Assembly: GCA_032433595.1 (NCBI GenBank)
Contig: JASWJB010000010.1
Location: 124,001 to 188,000 of the forward strand
DNA length: 64,000 nt
DNA from: Conoideocrella luteorostrata
Taxonomy: Eukaryota > Ascomycota > Sordariomycetes > Hypocreales > Clavicipitaceae
Direction: 5' to 3'
In this document: piece by piece, positions 22,165 through 37,956 of the stretch
Numbering within the stretch: the stretch's first letter is position 1
Layout of the letters: each line of letters starts with the position of its first letter
Made by a program: the position numbers and the translations under genes
The notes under the pieces: generated by a model
Databases searched by the model: none
What the model saw: the letters and a program-made list of their open reading frames with translations, nothing else
Told to the model about the DNA's origin: nothing

Positions 22165-24951
22165 GGCGATGTGTGCTGAGGGTTTATTAGAATACACAAG
22201 ACAGGAGCAGAATAGCATGGCTTCATACCTGGAATATTGACTGAGTAACACCAGGTGGATGTGTCTCAATGTCACAGACCGCGACCTCTAAGGTTCTCTC
22301 GATAGAATTATCAACGGGAAACGAATGCAGCACAAGAGAAGTAAGTTTGTAGGCCCTTTCCTCAGAAGTAGAGAATTTGAATGTGTTAAATAAAGTGATC
22401 AGTAAAGAGGGTTTCGAAGAGAGGGGGCGGCGGCTAGGATGAAGTAAATGTGCCGATGCGTCTACGTTGGGGAGGTCCGATGAGGCTCGGTGTACTTGTG
22501 TTGGTGCCCGCTGTTAGACACCAGAACAAACGTCTAAATATGTGGAGGGTGTGGCAGCTGCATGGAGGGGTGACTTACCTAGTTGCACGCCTGCCTGCTA
22601 CTCCGTACATACTTGCCCAAGGTTGTACAAAAAAAGCGCACACGACTTTTGCAGAAGCGGCTAGTGAAAGTCTATGCTATTTTTTTTGGTGACCCAGCTT
22701 GCCCACTACGTAAGTTGTGGCGAGCGACGGCTGTTTCCGGTAAAATACCTCCAGTGAGTTTTATAACGCCCCAAGAAGATGGGTGGTGAGTTCCAATTCC
22801 CATTATGACCCTCTTTCTATTCATGGAGTAACTCGCCAATGGTGGTCAAATCTTCGTCACTCAGAATGGGAGGTACTCGCCCCATGGTGCGCCTAGGGGA
22901 ATGGAGAGTACCTACATAGTTACTTAAGGACTTAAAGTATTTGGTCACATACCCACGCCAGTATGCAGTACGGGATGATCTAGGGCACTTAAGAGTACCT
23001 GTGTTCGCACTTGGTCGTTAACTGCCTGGGCGCTTACGGTGAGAAGACCATTTTGCTGTCGGAAGGAAAGTCGGCGCCGATGGCGTTATTAGTGGAGGTG
23101 TAAAGTCGAATGGCAGGGGGGAGGGGGGGGGTTGGGTGTAAGTACTCCGTATACTCCGTACAAGCTTGAGTTTAGCGCTTCTTGATCTGCAGCCGGGATG
23201 GCGTTGTGTAAACAGGCTTCCCTAGTCTAGCCGACTGTGTCGTGGGGTCGAGGGTGCGCCAGCCGTCCGTCCTGTCAGTGTATCTGGCGGTCATACTACA
23301 ATACAGCATTGAGCTATAGTTTGGCTTGTGAACAAAACCTAAAATACAGAAGCAAACAAGTGCGACAAGTAGCCAAGTGACTAGGTCTGCCAGCGCTCTG
23401 AGTGGGAGCTAAGACAGGCACTGGCTATTGTGGCTGCGAAGCTAGCTGATCAGGCTTCTGTCAGGTGAAAACTGAAAAACAAAAGTGCCCATACGTGTGT
23501 GTATTCGTGGCTACATGTATTTGGTCAAGATAACGTAGCTGAAAGCAGATTTGACCAAACATCGATAACCCCCGACTGTAAGTTAAACCTTCAACAATCG
23601 ATTACGTATAGATATATCGTCTAGGTGGTAAGCATGCATTGTAAATTCAAGGTAGCCGCTACCTCTGTGCCTGTAACGAAAAAATTCAGCAGGCCCAAGA
23701 AGCATTTAGGACTGATCGACAGACGAATAATGCTTATGTTATCTTGCAAGTTTTTAATGTGCATGCCATTTGTTTGGGGTCAAGTGGAAGCAGCTTTTGA
23801 CAGTGTAGAAGAATTAGTAAGGGGCCAGAGGGGAAGTATCTTGGATGTTTTGCGAGATCCAGCTAACGTATCGTAGCATTCACTGGACACCATTACGAAG
23901 ACCAATTCTGCCTTCTCACCCCGTAAAGAAAGACAGAGGACATACGTGAAATATGGACGTAAAAAAAGTCCTAGCAACGCTACGTAACTAGCTACAAGCT
24001 CCAGCCGCCCGAGATAAAGTTTCTTTAGTAGCTTAGAAAGCACTATCCACGATAGGAAGGCGTCTTTGGAGCAAAGTGTACTTTTGTGCGCAGGCCCTTA
24101 CTTGTAAAAGTTGACCCGCTTTCCTCAATCCCTGCTAAAGTGGTTTCATATGGTTTACAATCGCTTTGTTGATAATATTTTCGTATCCGCATGATCACCA
24201 CCTACCTGAGGTAGCTAAACTTTGATCTTACTGACCCTGCACATAGTCATACACTTCTGTTCGGCGGGGTTGAAGTGGTCTTGCTTGGGTTTTACCAGAC
24301 AGCCTCCTTTATTCCCTTTGTTGCCACAAACGCCATCGAGACAGGCAACTGGAGAATTGTTCCTGTCGCTGCGGGCAAGCAGGCACTTCACATTCGGACA
24401 TGTTGCATTAGTGTGCTGTCAAAGCTACAGTTGGGGTGGTAAGATGCTCCACGCACACGAGCAGCAGTATTTTTTTACTTCACACCAGCGATACAAAGGA
24501 CGCTAGATGAATGGTGACGGCATCATCCGCCCATGAAATGGCGAATGAATATCCGTGGACTTGATCGGGTTAGTAGCTCTGGCTGTTACAGTTGCTGCTA
24601 ATGTCCCGACTCATTTGGGTAGTTTCTATGGAGCTGAGCATTCGAACTTCCGGCGAGGATTAAGCGACTGAAGTCAACAGGAAGCAGACAGGGCCACTTT
24701 GCATGTGTCACTGCGAAAATAATAGAAATCGTTAGCCAGTAACGGCTATTAAACAGAAGAGCTTATAACGGGCGGTTTCTGTTTTGCCAGGTTAACATCA
24801 TTCCATGGCTGTTGACTCAATTGCCAAGAAACAAGTGCGTCTCTCATAAGAGCTGTTGGTTGTCGGAACAGCATCCGCTATACTCGCGCTCATAATCATA
24901 CGTCATTACCTTCGTCATCGCTCCTATCGATATAGAGTGGCTAGTGCTCAC
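22165..24951. other. 2.8-kb upstream region of flbD
   Basis: Likely long promoter and 5' leader of flbD, ending at the O-GlcNAc transferase 3' end. It holds TACTCCGTA at 22599-22608 and a tandem pair at 23143-23161, and G-rich tracts near 23120. The short frame at 24856-25050 has a hydrophobic start but no ATG and overlaps the next gene, so it is not called. Confidence 0.5.
23143..23161. repeat. Tandem TACTCCGTA pair
   Basis: Two directly adjacent TACTCCGTA units lie in the flbD upstream region. Confidence 0.8.
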
Positions 24952-27900
24952 TTAGAGGAATATGTCCCCTCCAGTGCCAGTAACCCACCGCTGCCAGGCT
25001 ACTTCATAGGCAATCTCCAAATCCCCAACCCATCGCCGGGTATCAAATAAGCCACAGTGCCACTTATTATCCCATAATAACTTCCGCATATCTGCCAATC
25101 GGCCTTTGCTCTGGCTGTATCCAGCCTCGGTCCATGTATTTGTTAATCCATTCGCTAAGTCAGTTGCTCGTTGCTCATACTCTTCCTCTGTATCTGAGAT
25201 GAGCTCTGCTGCCGCGCGCTGGCCTTCAACAGAACGAGGAAGTGCACCCTGTAAAATGGACGCCGCCATGCGGGAGCACATTTTGTAAGAGTATCGTGGC
25301 AAAGTTAATAGTGGGGTACTGGACCATAAAATATCAGCAGCCGTAGTATGTGCATTGCACTCCGGAGTGTCCAGAAACAAATCACAAACTCGAGCCCGCG
25401 AAATGTGTTGGCTTTTGGGGGCAACATCAGTAAATACAATCCGGCTTGCCACTTCAGGCCCAGCCCAAGCCCTTGCGGTTGCTCTCAAGTTATTCTCCCC
25501 AGGCTCCGGGAAACGGAGTAACCACAGAACGGCCCGTGGAGCTCTGGCCAGAATTCGTAGCCAGGTTCGAAATGTCGTAGGATCAATCTATTCGCATCTA
25601 GTTAGTATGTAGTTCTTATTGCCGACGTCCAAGCAAAATATCCCATACCCACCTTGTAAAGCTGATTAAAGTTACCAAGTATGACTACATCATCTTTTAT
25701 TCCAGGAAACAACTCCTGTCGCATTTCCCATCTCCGTCTTTCTACCTCCGCCCACGTGATACCTCTCTCGCCTGAGGCACATGACTGTGCATGATCGCAA
25801 CAGAAAAAAGTATCACGACAAAAAATTACGTTTTCAGAATACATCCAATCACCACTAGTGGCTTCATTGTCGTCGCAGAAGACATCCTCTATCGAAACGT
25901 TGTCTCTCCACGGACGAAGAGTTGTTGATGGAATCGCTGTCTTGTCTGCCAAGATGTAATCGCACCACTCTGCGCCAAGTGTGCCAGCAAACCCCATGAA
26001 TGACATCTGAATGGGAGCTGGCCTGGCGGCGAAAATCTCATTCCGAGCGCCCCTGGTGTAGCCGTTCAGATTTACCAAAATGTGGATATTGTCTCGCGTA
26101 ATCTGTTCAACCAATTTGTCAGGTGGCCAGTTACTAACGTCACGAAATACTGGTGCCTCGTTTTCGATCTGTTGACGGTGGACAGATCCATCACTCAGGG
26201 TGGTAGCATAACAGATCGCCCTTACGCGGCTTGGATTGTGAAATCCAAAGGCCGATTGCATCCTATATTTAGTCAGCAATGGCTCAAGAAATGATGGCAA
26301 AAGAGGGCGGTATGTCGGCTAGAAGTGACTCACAGATGTGCTAAAGGATGGTTGTTAAAATCCGAAGATAAATAGCCTACATTTAAATGAGGACTAGGCG
26401 GGGCCGGCGGAGGGTAAATCGTGGCGGATATCCAAGGTGATCGAAGCGCTGAGCAAGATATTCGAAGAGCGTTTCGCTGCGCAATTGCTCGTATGTGACT
26501 GGCCGTCAGGGGGCTTGTAAATGTGTGGAAAGGGAGGACAGTCGGAGCAGATGGAACAGCAAGATTCTGTGGTAATCTCGGCCTCAAATATCGCGGTTGG
26601 CCTTTGCCTGTAGTCCGATTCAAATCCACATACCAATTTCGTTGTATTATACTCGTGGCGCGCTCAATAAGGCGCACCAAGCGGGAGCCCTCCCAAGGTT
26701 GTCCAGCCCACTGGCGAAGAGCCTCATCCAGTCTAAACGAAGGGTTTTTGCACAAATGTTGCAATTGCTCTGTTAGGCTAAATATAGCGGGCTCTTGCAA
26801 CATACCGAGGCCCCAATGGGAGGCATCCTTCAGCTGTTGGACAACGATATCCACGACACGCTTCGTGAGGCCGCTGCTACAGCCACTAGCTCTTACGTCG
26901 GTGAGTCTCCCTTCGCTGTCGACATGCCATCGGTCGTACTTCCCAGATTCAAGCATGACACCGCCACGGCCATGCCAGTTGCATACGGAGTTCAGCGCTG
27001 TGAACAACCCACAGACTGCCTCCGCAAATCCTGGGTTCGCATTCACAGCGCGCCGGTAATAGAGAATTGCATCATTTATGCGACCTTTGTCTTTTATGGC
27101 ATTTGCAAGGTTTGTTAATGCGATATCGAACGTGCCATCGCATGACACTGCACGTTCGTACATTTGAATCGCTAGGTCCAATTGACCAACATCTTTCAGC
27201 AGGCTGCCGAGATTTGTATGGAGGTGAACATGATTAGGGTCTAGTCCAAGACCGTAGTTGTAGTACGCAAGTGCCAGGGCAAGTCCACTTCCAGGAGTGA
27301 TGCCAGGTATGCTACTCTGTGGCAATGCTTTCGTGGATGCAGTTGTCGAGGTGGCAACAACTTGTTGGATCCCAGCTAGCAGAATGCCAACATTATTGGC
27401 GGTGGACGGACTTTCCTGCAGAGAAAGAGAGAGATAGTACAGGGCAAGAATATCGCCTACTTGCGATGAACCGCGGAATAAGTATGAGTCCACACTACCA
27501 CTAGACATAGCATCCTGTAATATTTTAGCTAGAGACAAGAGTGAGTTGCTTGTGGTCTGCACTGCGGCCCGCTTGGAAAGTTCGTTTCGAAGGAATACGA
27601 GGCCAGGCAGCTCACCGACGCTCCCAAAGACCAAACGAGCTGTGTGTCGGGCCTCCTCAGGGGGGAGCATCAGAGGTTGCAAAAGATATGCTTTGTCATC
27701 TTGAGATCTCCGTTGCTGGCCCTGTGGTGGCAGGGCGAGCTGGATACGACGTATAAGATCTTGAATACCACTGACTCGCCGTCCTACGCTGATCAAAACG
27801 GCTTCCTGAAAAGCTTCCGAAGCGCGCTTAATGTCCCTCTGGCCATGTAGTATCGTGCCTTTAGCATGGACAAGAGCTAAAATTCTCGCGTTGTCGATAC

Positions 27901-29806
27901 CGGGTAGCATGTAACCACTGGATGCAAAACCCGCTAACTCGGTACCGTGAGCTCCACTAAGTACACTTGAGTCTCCCCTCACATCTCTTGGCAGCAATGG
28001 TGACTTTCTGTCCATAAATCCGGATGATACTCCGTTATGCCTGAGCGGGCGCATGTCTGGCGCCACGCAACTTAACGCTCTCTGTACGTAAGATATGACC
28101 TCGACAGCCTCTCCGCCACGGTTTTTGTAGAGATGGCCTACCAAGTGCTCAGTAGCATCTAGGTAGCTTGGTCGTAATTTCACCGCCTGAAGCCAGTTTT
28201 GCTCTGCTTCATCCTGGCGGTCAAGACAATACAAGGCTGCACCCATATGAGTAATAGCCTCAACATTCCTATAAATCAAACCTGTTAGACTCTTCAGGTG
28301 ACAGACTGCAAAGACCACCGAAGCAACTTACCTTGAATCGACTGTGACAATGTTCGAGAACCATTTGAGCGCATCATCGTACCGCTCCAGACCATATTGA
28401 AGACAACCTCCAACTAGCATACCTTCAACCCATTTCCACCCACTCTGCTCACAAAGGTTTTCTAGAAGATCTAGGGAAGAAAGAGCATTGGCAACAGGTA
28501 TAGGCTTCGTAACAGGTATGACACTACTGAAAGAAGGTTGCACTAAGTTACAATCCGTCGTAGCAGGCTTCTGGGGTAACGAGAATATATCAGCAACGCT
28601 ATAACCTGCAGGATGATATGTTACCATATTGTGTAGCGGCCGATCGCTGTCTAGAGTATACCGTCTCGTTCGCTGAGGTGAGCTGCCCCCGATGTTGTCG
28701 AGAGGAAATGCTGTCGAACCCGTGAGATTTACATCCTTGAACTTTCCGCAGCTCCACAACTTAGGCGGTTTGGGATACGCTGGAAGTTTGTGAGAGTCAA
28801 AGGTGCCTGGACCGGTTCTTGTGGGATAGCTTCTGCCGTTCGCTTGTAGAAAGGAAAGCAAGTCGATATAACTTTGATAAGAATGTTGTAAGGCTTTCTC
28901 ACGGAAATGAGTTTGACCGTGCGGGTTCGTTCCTCGGGCAGGTGTGACTATGTTAGCACCTAGGTATGGCTGATCGGACCATTGAAAGTGGAGTGGATTT
29001 TGGTTTGCTTTTAAGGGCATCTCATGGTTTCCAAAATATACAATCGGGTGTTGAAATAATGTATCTCGGGGTGCCGCGAGGGCTGATGGAGTACTATCCA
29101 GTCTTCCAAAGCCGGTCCCAAAATAGGGATTCCGTTCGTAATTCTGGTGGTCCCAAGGTGAAGATCCCGATTGCCAGGTTGTATGGCCAAACAGAAGTGA
29201 GCCACTTATAGGCGCTGGGGGTGGGCAAAAAGCTCGAACATTGTGTTCATTAGCCCGGATAACTGGCTGGTGGAGGTCTGAATACTGAGCCGTGACTGGG
29301 AGGTTGAGATTCCTCGTATGATTTATCCAGGTATCAAAGCTTGTAGGCAACACATCGTTGTATGTCAATGCAGACGGTGTAAAGTTCGCATGTAGGTGGA
29401 CACCGTTGTCCCGATGATTGGCTGGGGTCGACTGACTCCAGCGCTGTTGTATAGAACTCGGAGTGGAAGTCGAATGGAAAAGGGACCAGGGGTTAGACGA
29501 TACTGGGAGAATCATATGCTTCAGTGGAGGTGGACCGGGGGACGGCTGGATATGTGAACCATCATACCCAGCGTCGACCGTGCCACTGGGGGTCTTTCTT
29601 CGAAGGTTGTGTTCCGGCAGTGATGAATGTTGCACTGTCGGGAGGGCTGCCTGCCCACTCGATTGGGAAATTCGAATCGGGAAAGAGCGTCGATGTTTTG
29701 ATACAACTCTCCGAACATGGACGCCAGTGTGCTCGCTGGCCTCCTGGTCGGGGAGAGTTGGTAGTCCATCGAAGCTCTGCCGTCCTGGCACAGCACTGGG
29801 ATACAT
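24952..29806 (-). CDS. O-GlcNAc transferase, TPR plus GT41 domain
   Basis: Transfers GlcNAc from UDP-GlcNAc to Ser/Thr of nuclear and cytosolic proteins. Exons are 28332-29806, 26334-28268, 25653-26262 and 24952-25587 (1551 aa). The first about 430 residues are Ser/Pro/His-rich and look disordered. TPR units follow (GGCLQYGLERYDDALKWF; AITHMGAALYCLDRQDEAE; LHTNLGSLLKDVGQLDLAIQ; LTNLANAIKDKGRINDAI). The GT41 N-lobe starts near LNVGYLSSDFNNHPLAHL, then ILVNLNGYTRGARNEIFAAR and PIQMSFMGFAGTLGAEWCDY. The C-lobe has TFRTWLRILARAPRAVLWLL, APKSQHISRARVCDLFLDT, and the nucleotide-binding AHTTAADILWSSTPLLTLP, ending FDTRRWVGDLEIAYEVAWQR. The third intron uses a weak GTGGGT donor. An additional 5' exon is possible. 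Confidence 0.9.
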
Positions 29807-31435
29807 CTGCGGCGCGGGTTGTGTATATAATGGATAAGGTTCACTGAGGGATACAGGCAGAGGAGCGGGTGGCTCACAAGTCAGAATTCGGTCATGGCTT
29901 GTGGCTCAACGCATGGCTGATGGGAGGGAATAATCGTGATGCATCTGGGGCGTTGGCGGCGTCTTCCTCGAGGGTGACGCTGTGGCAGTTCGAGAGATGC
30001 CCAACGTCAACTCGTGGAGTTGGCCCGCCTCCTAATCTCCGAGACGAACCTGGACAGGGTAAACTATGTATTGTATCGCAATGCTTGTTGGGTTTGTCGT
30101 TACAAGTTCTCAGAATTAAGTGGCGAGAAGGGAAAGGGGGATTGTTGTTGACGAGTGATGTTGCTGTTGAGTCTATTACCACCAACTGTTGTTGGTTCAA
30201 GGGATTGATATATTGGATGAATTTCGTGGCGTAAGCTGTGGCGCGTATGAGGCTGGAGTGACACCAAGAAGGCCCCGAAAGCCAACAATCCTGGGGCCGA
30301 GAACTGCTAGGCCTTCACCTACTTAGGCACAAAACTAACGAGGTAAAGTCGTCGGCAATCCCATAGTATGTGAGACAGTCTATCAGTTTATTCATTTGGT
30401 CAAGTCAGGAGAAGTGACCGGCAAGCTGTCCGTTCTTGGCGCGACTGGTCATGCTTAAAAGCATATTGATTAAGGATGTGCTCGACACAAACATGACTTA
30501 CTCCACCAGCGGAAATGGTGCATGGTAATGCTTATGGACGCTCAGCAAGTACTTTAGTAACCTAGCACATAGCTACCCTGGTACTTTACAAACCTCACGA
30601 AGTACGCTGGTAAAGGATGCAATCGACTGGGCTTTTACTGTGGGGAGGCAGTTGCGCACTGGTCCAACTTGTTTGATATTCTCAGCTTACGTCGTCGCAT
30701 GCAAACCTGCTGACAGGTGGGATTTTTTCAGCTTGGGTACCTATCGGACCTGTAATAGGGCCAGTACTACAGAATACACGGAGTATGAGTGTCCATATGA
30801 TTGCAACACATTGCATCGTATCTAGAGTGTTGATGACGATTGCGAGAGAATATGGTATCACAGCGGCGCACTCGGCACCGTCACCTGCTATTAACACCGT
30901 AATCTTGTTGAGAAACTAGTGAATTCGTCTCCCACATGTATGACCTTATCAAAATTCTGCTGACAAAACGTGGAGGAAGTCAACCAAACACATAGACGAA
31001 CTGTATTACAATGTTCTCCAATACCTGTCGGCTGGCAATGTGGCGGAAAAACAGATCAAGCTAAGATGGTGAAGTGGAAATGGCTGCGTTGGTGTTGAAA
31101 TCACAACAAGCGAAGTTGGAGTATGTGAGCCTAATTCATGGACCACTACATCCACAGAACAAAGCCGCCTTGAATGTAGCGGTGAGTAGCAGGCTAGGTG
31201 TGTCATTCTTCCTTGAACAAAAATTGAAATAAACCACTGAGCAGTTTGGAATATTTCAGAGTGTAGCCAAGGGTTACAGATATCGGACATGTCATCATAT
31301 ATATTATATCATGGTAGGAAGCGGCGTAGGGACGACAAGACTGTAGGACAGGGTCACGTAATGTAGATATTAAGCTAGCTTGTTGTACAGACCTATCATC
31401 CGTATCGTGAGCGCCACAAATACATTGTTAATGGT
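29807..31435. other. Intergenic region upstream of the O-GlcNAc transferase gene
   Basis: About 1.6 kb holding the promoter of the O-GlcNAc transferase gene and the 3' side of rpl12. No supported gene. One TACGGAGTA-like site occurs near 30777. Confidence 0.55.
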
Positions 31436-32178
31436 CTACTCCTCGGGAACTGGAAAGACATTAGTAATGAGCCGAGGAGATAATACGTAGGATGAAAAGC
31501 GGTAATACGTACTGTCAATATCGCCGCTGTCAATGCCCTCGATGATAACCTTGGGGGCCTTGCCGTCAACTTGACATCCGACACTGTAAGCAGTTCCCAA
31601 AATCTCCTTCACAGTGCCCTTGAGTTCCTTGGCAAAGGACTTATATCGCATTGTACGGGCAATTTCGATGATCTCATCGAGACTAACAGACTTATTGTGC
31701 TTGATATTTTTCTCCTTCTTACGATCCCGGGGAGGCTCCTTTAGAGCCCTGATGATCAACGAAGAGGCGGTGGGAACCACAGACACGGCAGCCTGACGAT
31801 TCTGGATGGTAAGCTTGACAGTCACGCGCAAGCCTTTCTACCACGGAAGTCAGTCGTATTACGAATAGTGAAGTAGAAGGATTCTTTTACCCAGTCTCCG
31901 GTGGCCTTAGCAATGTCTTCTCCGACCTTCTTAGGCGACAAACCAAGAGGTCCAATCTTCGGGGCCAAGGCAGAAGAAGCACCAACTTCACCACCAGTGG
32001 CTCGGAGGTGGCTAGAATAGATCAGGTCAGTCTACACACATCTTTCTTTCGCGGATTCCTTCTCTGGGTGTCACGAACATGACCTTGATTTCGTTGGGGT
32101 CGAGCTTGGGAGCTGTCTAGTTGTCAGAATATAACGCTTGACGCGCAGAGTCAGTTCGGAGTAGTGAAACATACGCAT
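31436..32178 (-). CDS. rpl12: 60S ribosomal protein L12 (uL11)
   Basis: Stalk-base protein of the large subunit, binding the GTPase-associated rRNA region. Five coding exons: 32175-32178 (ATGC only), 32079-32112, 31891-32011, 31513-31837 and 31436-31449. They sum to 498 nt and exactly 165 aa, the usual length. The joined start reads [12 protein letters not shown], then [72 protein letters not shown] and [12 protein letters not shown], ending GDIDIPEE. The flanking introns have clear GT-AG ends; the second uses GTTCGT. Intron-rich 5' ends are common for ribosomal protein genes in fungi. Confidence 0.96.
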
Positions 32179-32992
32179 TTTGGCAAGTAGGAGTGGCAGA
32201 GGCTCGTGGTTTGCGTACCAAAAGGCTGAGGATTGATGAAGTAAAGCTGAAGGTAGCAAGTGGCAGTAGTAGAAGTAGCGCTGCACCAGCTTCAAGGCGA
32301 AAAATTTGTGTGCCCCGTCCGTCTGCCCTAATTAATAGACTAGTTGGTATTGGGTACTAGTTACTCCGTAACTACGGAGTACAGAGTAGTGTTCCCGCTA
32401 AATGCATAAACCGACTCCACTTGGTTATCGATACTCTTTGATACTCAATGAGCAAGTTATTGTATTTAGATGTTATCCTTCGTGACAATTCACACACAGC
32501 ATTCCGCAACCAAAGAGTTAGCTAGAATCTATTGAAAGGGGGAAAGGTGACTACATGATCGATATGATGTGCATCGAATACGCATTTAAGTAAGGATGCC
32601 TCTCGGCACCAAAATTACGGCCAATTAACTAGCTTTTCCCTATTATATGTTACCCATGTCGGTCTCTTAGATAACAGAAGACAATTTGCAGTTGTGACAG
32701 GATCATGTAACGCGCTTGGTCTGGCAACTTGTATTAGGGATCGCACGTCTAATTCCTGGGAATTGACCATGATTCTAAGTTGAGTCTATCCCTGTGCGAT
32801 AAAAGCTACTGCGGCAACATTATGCCGTTTATTGATCTAGCAAAGGCACTCTAACAGACCTCAGTCTTATAAGTACCACACAAACTAGTGCTTTTGAACG
32901 ATCACCGTTTAATTGGTGCCACTGACTGCGAGTCTATACGTGTACGTGTGTTAGATATGAAACGTATTTGAAAGTTGTTTGCGGTTTTCGTC
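32179..32992. other. Intergenic region upstream of rpl12
   Basis: About 0.8 kb with the rpl12 promoter and the sec23 3' side. TACTCCGTA at 32362-32370 faces TACGGAGTA at 32373-32381, forming a short hairpin. No gene is supported. Confidence 0.6.
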
Positions 32993-35625
<2,633 letters not shown>

Positions 35626-36217
35626 TTTGTGCCTTTGAGCTGATCTCAAGATTGGGAGAGGATATTTAGCAGTGTTTTCTTGGACGAAAAATCCAGCTCT
35701 TGACAAGAAGAAAAGGCGGAAAGTATATGATGCGGTTTACTTGGGAACCGCTAGCCGAGGGGCTGGAGAATGGCTATGGACAGGTTGGCAGGCCCACTTC
35801 ACCTCGTGCACTTACCGAAAACCAGTTTCTGGGTCATCGCAGGTGCAAAATCTCTCCCCCAGAGAGACGACAAGGACTCATGCTCTGTCAAAATTGCAGA
35901 CTTCAAAATGTTGATAACACAAGACCAGCCCACCTTGAACTGATAATTTATATGCATTATTGCTAGCTATCATTGTCATACACGCCGCATCGCCTACATT
36001 CACACGTCTTGATGTGTCCTAGACCCACAGAGTAGGTGCCTTATGTAATGATCGCCAATTCATCAACACAACGTGGTGTCCATGTTACTAATTTTGAAGC
36101 TTCATAACAAGCAGTAACGACTAGTGCTGAAGCGTTCTGTGCCGGACCAGTGCTTCGCACGTAGATTTTGCAGAAGATACCTTCCTTGTCTGTATCAAAT
36201 TCTACGCAAGTCACATC
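35626..36217. other. Divergent promoter region, sec23 / alpha-beta hydrolase
   Basis: About 0.6 kb between divergent genes. No further feature was recognised. Confidence 0.6.
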
Positions 36218-37450
36218 ATGGTCGCCTTACCGGGAACGAGAACCTGTCTCCGACGGGTTCAAACAGTAACCATACAAAGCTTGCAGCAAACAAGGCATTT
36301 TGTACCAGCAGACTGTCGAAAAGCCGTGCATCCCTTGATATTCGATCTACACGAGCCAGCAAAACCGAAGGAAGATGCGAGTTCTCACCCAATTCTCTTC
36401 CTTCATGGACTGTTTGGGTCAAAAAAGAATAACAGGGGCATCAGCAAGTATGTTCTTGACCTTGACATTGAATTCCAGTAAATGCTTAAAGTTATTGCGC
36501 AGAGCTCTAGCACGAGACCTGGGCAGGTATGTGTATGCTCTAGTGAGTTTTGATCTGCCCGAGTATTTGACAGAAAGATGCTCAACTCTGGAATTGCACA
36601 GGATTTGAGAAACCACGGCGAGTCTCCTCACGACCCACAACACGACTACCTCTCTATGGCAGAAGACCTTACCGCTTTTATTAAGGACCAGAACTTGAGC
36701 AACATCACTATCATTGGGCACTCAATGTAGGTTTAGCAGTCCGGCCTGGCCTAACATCAAGAACGATTTGAGTTGTGGTAACATTAAATCAATTTGTAGG
36801 GGAGCGAAGACTGCCATGACCCTTGCCCTTCATTCTCCCGAGATAATATCGAATATTGTAGCTGTTGATAATGCTCCTGTCGACGTGGCACTGAACAGCG
36901 ACTTTTCCAAGTATATTCGGGGGATGAAGAAAATCCAAGAGGCAAACATCACTCGTCAGGCTGAGGCTGATGTAATTCTACGACACTTTGAGGAGGTACA
37001 ACAGCCACTAATGTGCAGACACAAAATTTTCTTGCTGATTCGTCACAGTCCGTCCCGATCAGACAGTTTCTTCTTGGAAATCTGTATAGACCGTCGGAAG
37101 GAAATGTCCAGAAATTCCGCATTCCTTTGGATATCCTTGGCAAGTCCCTTCCCAATCTTGGTGACTTTCCATATAAACATCCACATGAGCGTCGTTTCGA
37201 AAAGCCTTGTCTATTTGTACGTGGGACAAAAAGTCAGTACGTTCCGGATGACGTGCTGCCTGCTATTGGAGAATTTTTCCCTCGTTTTCGCCTTGTAAAT
37301 GTTGATGCTGGGCATTGGCTTATATCAGAACAACCGGAAGTATTCCGACAAGGTAAGAGAAGCATTTCAAACTATTACTTATTTCAGAGACGGCCTCTAA
37401 ACTTTTAAGTAGCTGTTGTCGAATTCCTGCAAGAAGAGGAGGAGGATTGA
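36218..37450 (+). CDS. Mitochondrial alpha/beta hydrolase, ABHD11/Imo32 type
   Basis: Serine hydrolase of the mitochondrial ABHD11/Imo32 group; the physiological substrate is not clear from sequence. Six exons: 36218-36447, 36503-36542, 36602-36726, 36800-36995, 37049-37352 and 37413-37450; 310 aa. An Arg-rich presequence (TRTCLRRVQTVTIQSLQQTR) suggests mitochondrial import. Core motifs: HPILFLHGLFGSKKN (oxyanion region), YVYALDLRNHGESPH, the nucleophile elbow IGHSMGAKTAM, the acid region VDNAPVDVAL, and the catalytic His in VNVDAGHWLISEQP. Splicing at the second intron joins YVYAL to DLRNHGES, and the third intron splits the Met codon of GHSMG. The tail is EFLQEEEED. Confidence 0.93.
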
Positions 37451-37956
37451 CTGGTATGCCACTTGGCCGATGAGCTGCTCTTACCTTTGGTCTTATTACT
37501 GCACATTGGTCGCGGGTGAAATATTCTTGATGTTTGTTTTGGTTCAATTGCGGTAATCAACGTTCGAATCCGTATAGGGGGTGAATTGAGATGATTGTAT
37601 GACTATTTCAATGCTCTTACCTCATTATCAAATGATGATTTTTACGCACTGAATTCTAGCAGCGGATCGAATCGTCATCGCGAAACGTCCTGAATGCTCA
37701 GTGGATAGAAAAGATATAGTGTTACATAATATGATTATCTTTGTTGAGAAGGGATCGGTTCTGGCAATTCAACACAACTGTGTATTTAGTCACGTCAAGT
37801 CACAAAGGTTGAGAAAGCTTTTATACCATTGATGGGGATTTTACCATTCCCCAACTACCTTATGGTGATACGCCACAATAACCGAAACAATGCCAGGGAT
37901 AGAGTGTACCGCCTGAAGAAATCCCTCTCTCATCTCGCATTTGTACGTAACATCTC
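37451..37956. other. Convergent intergenic region
   Basis: 3' ends of the hydrolase (plus) and rps1 (minus) genes. A GTTCGAATCC string near 37563 resembles a tRNA B box, but no cloverleaf can be drawn around it. Confidence 0.55.

Noticed and set aside
24856..25050. Short plus-strand frame with a hydrophobic N terminus
   Set aside because: It starts at TTG, lacks an ATG and overlaps the O-GlcNAc transferase C terminus on the other strand.
37540..37600. Possible tRNA gene around GTTCGAATCC
   Set aside because: A B-box-like string is present, but no matching A box, acceptor stem or anticodon arm can be drawn.
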